Source: Dendrolimus kikuchii
Lineage: Eukaryota; Arthropoda; Insecta; Lepidoptera; Lasiocampidae
Direction of reading: 5' to 3'
NCBI GenBank assembly: GCA_019925095.2
Contig: CM034415.1
Location: 5,303,001-5,367,000 of the forward strand
DNA: 64,000 bases
Shown here: positions 56,930 through 64,000 of the stretch, piece after piece
Numbering within the stretch: position 1 is the first letter of the stretch
How the letters are laid out: each line of letters begins with the position of its first letter
Translations under genes and position numbers: made by a program
The notes under the pieces: model-generated
The model's database searches: none
The model's input: the letters and a program-made list of their open reading frames with translations, nothing else
Told to the model about the DNA's origin: nothing

Positions 56930-57740
56930 ACCCAAAAGCTTTTTTGGCTCTAATGAGCGTATGTTTAAATCAAGTGAAGCATGATTTACTTCAGATAGCA
57001 ATTTGGGTTCATTTGATCTCCATTTTCGCAATGACATACCAACGGAACCTAGTACAGTGGTTATTTGCTCACGCATATTTGTTACGTCACTTAAAACATC
57101 ACCACCCGACAGTAAATCGTCAACATAAAAGTCATGCATGATAACTTCAGAAATATTCTAAACAGAACATTCGAGAGCAAGTTGTTTAAGGCAACTTGTT
57201 GCCATATATGGGGCACTCTCTGTACCGTAAGTCACGGTATTTAATTCAAATATTTTAATAGAACCACTAGGACTATCACGCCAGTGAATTCGCTGAAGGT
57301 GCCAGTCGTCCGGATGTACCATTATGCACCTGTACATTTTCTCTATGTCAGCTGATAAAATATACTTGTGCTGTCTAAAACACAACAAAATGGATAACAA
57401 ATCATCCTGAACGACGGGGCCTACCATCTGTATATCGTTTAAAAAAACGCCAGGTGTCGTGAGACAACTTGCGTTAAACAACACTATAAGTTTAGTTGTT
57501 ATGCTTCTATCACGAAGTACTTACTCCATGATGCGGTATAAAGTACCCGACAAAGTCTTAGGCTGTTTACAAACAGACATATGATCTAGTGATTTATATT
57601 CAGCCATAAAATCATAGTACAATTGCCTATTATTAGAATTATTATCTAATCTTCTTTCTAAAGATAAAAGGCAATGCACTGCTGTCTTGTGAGATTCACC
57701 TAATACCTTAAAATCTCGTTTGAGTGGTAGAGGCACACAA
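56930..57740 (-). pseudogene. Antisense BEL reverse transcriptase remnant
   Basis: MPLPLKRDFKVLGESHKTAV, then FLNDIQMVGPVVQDDLLSIL and YILSADIEKMYRCIMV (motif A), TVTYGTESAPYMA, and MHDFYVDDLLSGGD (motif C, YVDD). Frame changes near 57521 and 57140. Confidence 0.7.
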
Positions 57741-58209
57741 AAACGTCCGTCGCCAAGACGGTAAGTGTTTTGTTAATATATTAAATTTAAAGTCTTTTGC
57801 GTATTCCGAATGTATATTTTATGTTTTATAGCTTTTTATGTACTTAATTTATATATATTATATATTAGCAATATTTATGTTAGACGTATGTAAGGCGAGT
57901 GACATGTATGATTCATAATAATATTATGTAGTAATGAAATGAGATTGTAATTATTGAAAAAGTTCTGTTTATCGCAGACAGTAAGTATTTTTAATAAAAT
58001 CCTCTTCACACCTTATTGAAAACGAATTAATTGCTTATTAATATCATTCATACTATTTTCCTGACAATGATACTGAACGTTGGTAACGTTACATTTTATG
58101 TCGGACGACGACAATGCAGTATTTACAACCTCAACAGACCTAGATACTAACCATCCTAATCTGGTTTCATGCAAGACGGTCTTACTTATTGCCTACACTT
58201 ACTTTTTGT

Positions 58210-58354
58210 ACATACATACATACATACATACATAACTTCACGCCAGTTCCCTTGCGGGGTAGGCACGTACAACAGAGTGCCATTTAGGCTTATTCTTACA
58301 CACCTCACTTGCCTCTTTGACATTCATAACTCTTGTCATGCAAGCTCGTCTGTG
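58210..58354 (-). mobile_element. RTE-like LINE tail, copy 6 (145 bp)
   Basis: ACATACATACATACATAC then AACTTCACGCCAGTTCCC and the last ~35 codons of the family. Direct repeat TTACTTTTTGT at 58199-58209 and 58355-58365. Confidence 0.85.
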
Positions 58355-58679
58355 TTACTTTTTGTGACCCTAACAAATTCCAAAAGATATCGCCAATTAG
58401 CATATCAATCTCGGCAAGCTTATAAAAAGTAGGATCAGCTAAGCAAATGTTTGTAGGAAGTTCAAGTTGAGATAAATTCACCTCTCGAATAGGATTACTA
58501 GTTGTAATAGATGGCGAAATAAAACAACAAACATTAGTTCAATAACTGTCATCTAAAGACATTAAATAAACGAGACACCCTATTAATTGCCCTCGTCCTG
58601 TTAATAGTAGTGTTCCTTTAACTTTATCGCATAAATCATTTGTAAATTCTTGACTGCGAATAAAATTATCTTATAATAG

Positions 58680-58682
<3 letters not shown>

Positions 58683-58766
<84 letters not shown>

Positions 58767-58786
58767 GTGTATATATATATATATAT
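58683..58786. repeat. TA microsatellite, left of mariner
   Basis: About 100 bases of TA/AT with a few TGTG interruptions, next to the mariner's left end. The 60079-60152 TA tract is its other half. Confidence 0.85.
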
Positions 58787-58792
58787 TTTTTA

Positions 58793-60078
58793 TTAGGTTG
58801 GGGTAAAAGTCTTTTCGCATATAGTATGTCTGAACTTGTAATAAGATCTCTTTGGCTATACCATTTGATTCTAGCTGGTTTTGCTATCATTAAAAAGTTT
58901 TAATTTTAAAGAAGACAATTCCAAATTCAAATTAGGAAAATGTGTGATTTTCATTTGTTTTTCTTATTGTTAAAATGAGTGAATCTAACGAAGAAATTCG
59001 ATACATTTTTAAATTTTACTACAAAAAAGGTAAAAATGCAACACAAGCCGCGAAAAAAAATTGTGATGTTTATGGACCTAATGCAGTATCTGTGAGAATA
59101 GCGCAAATTTGGTTTAAGCGTTTTCAATCCGGAAATTTTGATATGAAAGATGCACGTCGCTCTGGTCGCCCTGTTACGGACAAAATTGATGCCATTTTTG
59201 AAAAAGTGGAGCGAGATCGGCATATTAGTAGTTACGATGTAGCTGGAGAACTGGGAATTGACCACAAAACGGTTTTGGCGCATTTGAAAAATCCTGGGTA
59301 CACAAAAAAGCTCGATATTTGGGTGCCTCATGAGCTCACTGAAAAAAACCTAACGAACCGTGTACTCATTTGTGATTCTTTATTACGACGTAATGAAACC
59401 GAACCATTATTGAAGAAGCTGATAACTGGTGATGAAAAGTGGATCTCGTACGACAAGAACGTGCGAAAAAGATCGTGGTCAAAGGCCGGTCAGGCTTCAC
59501 AGACCGTGGTGAAACCCGGGTTAACTCGCAACAAGGTGATGCTGTGTGTATGGTGTGATTGGAAGGGCATTATTCATTATGAGCTGTTACCGCCAGGCAG
59601 GACCATCGATTCTGAACTGTACTGCGAACAACTGATGAGATTAAAGCAAAAAGTTGAGAGAAAGCGGCCGGAATTAATCAACAGAAGGGGTGTGGTTTTT
59701 CACCATAATAACGCTAGACCTCGCACATCTTTAGCCACTCAGCAAAAATTACCAGAGTTTGGCTGGAAGGTGTTAATGCATCCACCGTATAGTCCTGACC
59801 TTGCACCTTCAGATTTTCACCTGTTTCGGTCTCTGCAGAATTCCTTAGGCAGTGTCAGGTTCACATCACGAGAGGACTGCCAAAACCACTTGTCGCAGTT
59901 TTTTGATCAGAAGCCCCAAAATTTTTATAGCAATGGGATCACGTTCCTACTTACAAGATGGCAAAAAGTGATCCAACAAAATGGCACCTACATACTTTGG
60001 TCAAATGTAAATAATCTTCATAAAAAAAACCTTTTGAATTTTTATATAAAATGCGAAGAAACGTTTTCCCCAACCTAA
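58793..60078 (+). mobile_element. Mariner inserted in a TA microsatellite (1286 bp)
   Basis: Left end TTAGGTTGGGGTAAAAGTC; right end inverted TTAGGTTGGGGAAAACGTT; TA at 58791-58792 and 60079-60080. One long transposase frame covers most of it. The TA tract continues on both sides, so the element landed inside the microsatellite. Confidence 0.9.
58975..60078 (+). CDS. Mariner transposase, full-length frame with D-to-N change
   Basis: 367 codons without interruption. The N-terminal helix-turn-helix pair includes AQIWFKRFQSGNFDMKDARR and SGRPVTDK. WVPHELTEKN is the mariner linker signature. Catalytic DD34D: TGDEKWISY has the first Asp; VVFHHNNARPRTS has Asn where the family has Asp; YSPDLAPSDFHLF has the third Asp. 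So cleavage activity is probably lost although the protein could still bind its ends. The frame runs past the usual ~345-residue end, through the 3' inverted repeat, and its TAA is the last three bases of the element. Confidence 0.88.
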   Translation: MSESNEEIRYIFKFYYKKGKNATQAAKKNCDVYGPNAVSVRIAQIWFKRFQSGNFDMKDARRSGRPVTDKIDAIFEKVERDRHISSYDVAGELGIDHKTVLAHLKNPGYTKKLDIWVPHELTEKNLTNRVLICDSLLRRNETEPLLKKLITGDEKWISYDKNVRKRSWSKAGQASQTVVKPGLTRNKVMLCVWCDWKGIIHYELLPPGRTIDSELYCEQLMRLKQKVERKRPELINRRGVVFHHNNARPRTSLATQQKLPEFGWKVLMHPPYSPDLAPSDFHLFRSLQNSLGSVRFTSREDCQNHLSQFFDQKPQNFYSNGITFLLTRWQKVIQQNGTYILWSNVNNLHKKNLLNFYIKCEETFSPT

Positions 60079-60094
60079 TATATATATATATATA

Positions 60095-60152
<58 letters not shown>
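60079..60152. repeat. TA microsatellite, right of mariner
   Basis: About 70 bases of TA with one CTA interruption, starting at the target TA of the mariner. Confidence 0.85.
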
Positions 60153-60155
<3 letters not shown>

Positions 60156-60334
60156 CTTAGATTGGTTTGAAGTTAGTTATTATTTAGTTTTGTCCTTTGC
60201 TCTTATGGTTTGTTGTAAATATTATGTTTATTGTAGTGTATTAGATTGGCAGAATTTTCTTTTTCTTTTTATTTTACCGGTCAAAATTCCTTTTTATATC
60301 ACCTGGCTTTTCTACATACTCGACATTGGCAAAA

Positions 60335-60660
60335 TCAATACATAATTGGCATTGCAGCCATCACCTTAAAAAAAAAAACGAGACACCGTTTTCCTACATA
60401 AGAAGTGTTATTATTAATTCCTATGATTGACTTATTTATCTGTACTGAGCTTAAATTTAATTTATGAAACATTTTCTGGGTAATAAAGCTTGAAGCACTG
60501 CCACTGTCTGACACGGCGCGAACCACATATTCGAATATTGCAATCGTACAATTTAATCAGTGCAGTTGATAACAATACGTCGCTAGATTGTATAAGGTTT
60601 ACAGATAATGTTACGTTAGCTGTGCTACGACTATCAACCGCAACAGAAGTCGATGCTGGT
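60335..60660 (-). pseudogene. Antisense BEL protease remnant
   Basis: LLSTALIKLYD, then RAVSDSGSASSFITQKMFHK. The DSGS motif is the BEL-type aspartic protease active site. Frame broken at 60335; its continuation is separated by the mariner insertion. Confidence 0.55.
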
Positions 60661-60679
60661 AATATTTAAATAAAATACC

Positions 60680-61000
60680 GAAAAATATGGCTGCCAGGCT
60701 TCGGGGGTGTGTACACGGCGTTGGAAGAACAAAAACGGAGGTTGCGCTTGCTTCTAACGGGGACTCGCGTGACACTGACTTTTCAAATTGGCCAATAGCA
60801 CCGTGTGGCGCACCCCGTCGTGTTGCCCTTATTTTAATTATAAAGTAACAAATATTCCGCCGTAAACAGCGCGACTAGTGACATAATAATAAGCCGCGCC
60901 TAAAAAGCAACATCATAGTTTTATTAAAGTTAATAAAATACATATAAGCAAAATACACAATGTATTGTATGTGTGCGTCGCCTACACGAAGAGTTATCTT
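60680..61000. other. Unassigned segment between BEL gag and protease
   Basis: Locally GC-richer sequence that breaks the antisense BEL between its zinc knuckle and protease. Probably a further insertion, but no ends or duplication were identified. Confidence 0.3.
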
Positions 61001-61489
61001 TTTCAGTAACATGCATATGAGAGTGTTGTGTCGACGCTTGCATACTTTACAATCTAGCTTTTTACAATGATTAGTAGTACTAGTAATGTCCTAGTTTAAA
61101 ACAGTTATAGCAAATTTTATAACTTGGCAGTAACTTTAATCTTGCTTCGTTACTACGCAAGAAATTGAGGACAAGTGAACAAACTGTGATCTAAATTACA
61201 TTTTTGACAAGGCTTTATATGTATACTTGATTCGATTTTAGAATTACTTGGGCTTTATATGGAAAGCATAGCTTTCAATTTAGGACTGGATTTATTTAGT
61301 ACGGAATGACTATGACGCGACATCTCTAAGGTTTCAATAAAATTAGCTCGGCTACGTAGGAATTGCAGAAACAATTAGCAAGTGGTTGTTGCGTCTTTGT
61401 TAATGCAACCTTTAAATTCTTCCCACTCACGGTATGTCTCCTGGTCTAGCTTTTGTGTAATCAGAAAAATTAAAAGTGTCCCCCAATGT

Positions 61490-62200
61490 GCTACGAGCTC
61501 ACCCTAGGATTCAAGTAAGGTAAGTTCTTATCTAAAGTGTCAACTAACCGCTTTAAAGAAACAAAGGACTCCTTTGTAGAGCATTCAATATTAAATAAGA
61601 CGGAGACGTGATTCTGTATTAAAAGTCGTTTATTATCGAATCTCTCACACAAAATGTCCCATGCAACTGAATAATTATTAGCAGAAAACTCTAATGATTG
61701 GATGACGACAGCCGCGAAACCTTCCAGAGAAGCCAACAAAGGAATTTATTTATTTCATCGATCTCATCATTAGAATGGATAAGACTATTAAAGGAGTATC
61801 CGAAATCTAACCAATTCTCATAGGAACCTCTGAATTTAGGCAGTTTTATGGTCGGCAACTTAACAAATTTTGTTTGTCTGATTGAGAATATTTCTAACTA
61901 CCAGCATTGGAACACCTATCGCACGCTGAGCCAGTTATCTTTTCGTTGTTGCTTACCTAACAAACCTTAAGCTTTAGCTATGACTTTATAGTACTGCGAT
62001 TCAAAGGATAAATGTTCAGCTAATTGTATGTCGGGTTTGTCAGCAACGTATTCCAGACGTAACTGACCCTCATCGTACTGGTTATATAACACGCAACCAT
62101 GTAAAGGCGTTGAAAGTGAATGTACATAGCTGATAAATAGTAGTCAAACGCCATTTGAAACTGACTCATTTTATAATTAAGTCTCTTTCCTCTGCCATTC
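61490..62200 (-). pseudogene. Antisense BEL Gag remnant
   Basis: Shifted frames give LPTIKLPKFRGSYENWLDF and then LEFSANNYSVAWDILCERF with NKRLLIQNHV, conserved parts of Pao/BEL gag. A knuckle-like PCQKCNLDHSLFTCPQF lies further along near 61200. Stops present. Confidence 0.6.
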
Positions 62201-62307
62201 TGGAAGATGGGTAGTCAAACTGGAATTGTACAATTTAAAAGCTTAATATATGAACAGTAAACTCTTATATAAGTTTTTTAACACCAGTACAGTAATAAAA
62301 GTAATTA

Positions 62308-62434
62308 CATACATACATACATACATAACTTCACGCCAGTTCCCTTGCGGGGTAGGCACGAACAACAGAGCGCCATTTAGGCTTATTCTTACATACCTCA
62401 CTTGCTTCTTTGACATTCATAACTCTTGTCATGC
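62308..62434 (-). mobile_element. RTE-like LINE tail, copy 7 (127 bp)
   Basis: CATACATACATACATACAT then AACTTCACGCCAGTTCCC and about 30 codons. Direct repeat ATAAAAGTAATTA at 62295-62307 and 62435-62447. Confidence 0.85.
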
Positions 62435-62447
62435 ATAAAAGTAATTA

Positions 62448-63949
62448 ATTTAGGTAAACAATTAATTTGATAACATAAATAAGTAATTTATAAGTACGCA
62501 TACAACTAGAATTTTCAACCAAACAGCTAATAATTTTATTTAATTTTATCTCAATTAAAGGGAAGTGTTTCTATTACCTAATACATATTTAATAATTAAT
62601 TCAAAAAAAAAGAACAATCATATTGTGTAATAATTAAGTAATAACAATAGTGAACAATGCAATTATTTTAAGTATTGAATGTGAACAAAAATGGAATTGA
62701 CATAGAAGTTGAACTTTGACCTATACATATATGACCTATACTATACATTACTTATATGTATGAAGAAATATCTGTTATACAGCTTTATAATGTAGTTACC
62801 AATATGTAATCATGCATAAATGATGTACAAATCCTGTACTGTACACAAAGGTACAATTTATTACTCTAATAACTGACTTCAAAATTCAATAAAATTTCCA
62901 AAGGTTACCTACAATGCAACAGATATTTATTAACGTTTTAAATGTTAAAAATACAATAAGTAATCTTACTAACCTTTTCTTTCACTAATTTATACCTATA
63001 CTAACACCATGAATAGAGTGTTGCGTAAAAATTAAAGGTATAAAAGTAGATTTTATCACCACGTATCCACTGTGAAATATTGTTCGACTCAGTTGGCAAA
63101 GTTTCCTTATTTCCACTCACTCTCCAAAATATATCATGTAAATCGCTGATTCCTCTTAACTTCTGTTACAGTTATTTAGTAGCATAGTTGTTCTTGTCAT
63201 GTTTCCGTTTAAAGTTAATCGGATTATTTCTAAACGATCTCATATTTCTAAACGATACAATCGACCATTTCCTTAATCAATAGTAATGTTATATTTTTAT
63301 TTCTTCTGTGTTTAGCGCCTGTTTTATATAGAGTAGTTGTATAATTTACAATAATTTTGTTACAATATTTATCTTTTGTATAATGTGATAATTGTGTAGA
63401 TTATAATTCAAAATGTCTTAATTGTATATCGACGGTATTCACTACATTTTGTGTCCATGTTGGCAGACGCGATGGATTTATACTGTGTTCGGATTATTTT
63501 ATTGCATATAAAACTTTAAGTATAATATTTTATACAATATCTTATATAAAATATTATCTGAAATGTCCAAACAATATTGTATTAAATTCTTGTCATGCAT
63601 AACCCTTTAATTAAAATAGTTTATCAATGACTTCAATCCGCTATCGGTTGTATCAATATGCTGTTTCTTAAACTGTAAAATTGTTGGAGGGTTGGCGAGG
63701 TGTTCCAAAAATGCTCGACGACTGTTAATATTAGTCTGTAATGTGTTAAAACCGTAAGGTTCTCTGATTATAAAGTATTGTTACCAGTTGCTGTTCTTTT
63801 ACTACCATAAACCCTTCTGAGTTGTTGCAAGTATTACACTTCACATCCGGCTCGAAGGACCATATTGCGGAGACAGGATAAATAATTAAAAGCCGACATT
63901 TCAAAGATTGTTCTTCCTTGTAATCTGTGTACAGAGAGATCCACCGTCC
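62448..63949. other. AT-rich flank without recognised genes
   Basis: Strongly AT-rich, no motif-bearing frame. A minus-strand frame of 79 codons at 63985-63746 starts within the hairpin at 63950 and has no recognised domain. Confidence 0.4.
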
Positions 63950-63983
63950 GTATCCACCGTCATAATTGTATGACGGTGGATAC
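63950..63983. repeat. Perfect 14-bp inverted repeat (hairpin)
   Basis: GTATCCACCGTCAT at 63950-63963 and its exact complement at 63970-63983, loop AATTGT. A further partial TCCACCGTCC copy lies just upstream at 63940. It may be the end of a terminal-inverted-repeat element running out of the window. Confidence 0.7.
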
Positions 63984-64000
63984 AAAAAAAAGGCGTTAAT

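Larger units (their letters stand above)
56886..62250 (-). mobile_element. Second BEL/Pao element, antisense
   Basis: Minus-strand order: gag (62200-61490), zinc knuckle (about 61225-61150), protease (60660-60335, continuing past the mariner at 58680-58450), RT (57740-56930). Interrupted by a mariner in a TA tract and two RTE-like tails (one at 58210-58354; 62308-62434 lies just outside). It is a different, more divergent BEL than the + strand copy. Confidence 0.65.

Noticed and set aside
58666..58890. Tyr/Ile repeat peptide on the minus strand
   Set aside because: Translation of the TA microsatellite.
63746..63985. Minus-strand 79-codon frame as a neighbouring gene
   Set aside because: Starts within a hairpin, has no splice context or motif, and the composition is ordinary AT-rich flank.

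Overview
This is a stretch of insect, almost certainly lepidopteran, nuclear genome. The basis is an AT-rich background, GT-AG introns, a hemolymph-protease gene of the HP14/ModSP type, and a transposon community typical of moths and butterflies: R1, jockey and CR1-like LINEs, gypsy, BEL/Pao, mariner and maT, hAT and Harbinger MITEs, and the lepidopteran interspersed repeat with a CCCGCGACTTCGTCCGCG core. I saw no bacterial-style operon, CRISPR array, rRNA or tRNA gene.

One host gene runs the length of the window on the + strand. It is a modular serine protease with a sushi exon (3475-3683), a Wonton-like six-cysteine exon (7256-7468) and a trypsin-fold domain split over five exons (15904-16062, 16636-16757, 17507-17680, 43854-44013, 55291-55487), then a stop and an AATAAA signal. 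All splice phases agree and the His/Asp/Ser triad is present. The S1-pocket positions are not those of a trypsin. A possible 37-nt exon lies at 2908-2944. Further 5' exons (LDLa repeats in this family) would lie upstream of the window. In the family this protease is the initiating enzyme of the Toll/prophenoloxidase cascades.

The rest is intron packed with nested mobile elements. 0-2.5 kb: a jockey LINE interrupted by an antisense CR1-like LINE end, itself interrupted by an RTE-like tail. 3.7-5.3 kb: two antisense R1 3' ends at one site. 7.6-8.1 kb: a solo LTR. 8.3-8.9 kb: the largest RTE-like tail. 9.1-13.9 kb: a long solo LTR split by an R1 LINE. 14.2-14.9 kb: a hAT-like MITE. 17.7-20.6 kb: lepidopteran repeats, a purine minisatellite and an antisense R1 piece. 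20.9-30.4 kb: an old antisense gypsy split by a 3.4-kb block and a CR1-like LINE. 30.4-32.8 kb: an antisense R1 ORF1. 33.9-38.5 kb: a complete young gypsy inside a LINE ORF1. 39.6-41.7 kb: a solo LTR, a deleted mariner and a deleted LINE. 43.3-43.5 kb: a Harbinger MITE. 44.3-52.3 kb: a BEL/Pao carrying two solo LTRs, one of which contains a 1.1-kb TRIM-like element. 52.7-55.0 kb: a decayed THAP/P-like transposon. Downstream of the last exon: a second, antisense BEL/Pao with a mariner in a TA microsatellite.

No new multi-gene system is evident. The points most worth checking are the unusual specificity pocket of the protease, the TRIM-like element with a recognisable primer-binding site, the mariner with a substituted catalytic aspartate and a stop codon made by its own terminal repeat, the minisatellite-carrying repeat family, and the RTE-like tail family with clean target-site duplications. 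All boundaries were read by eye, so ends without a stated duplication are approximate.
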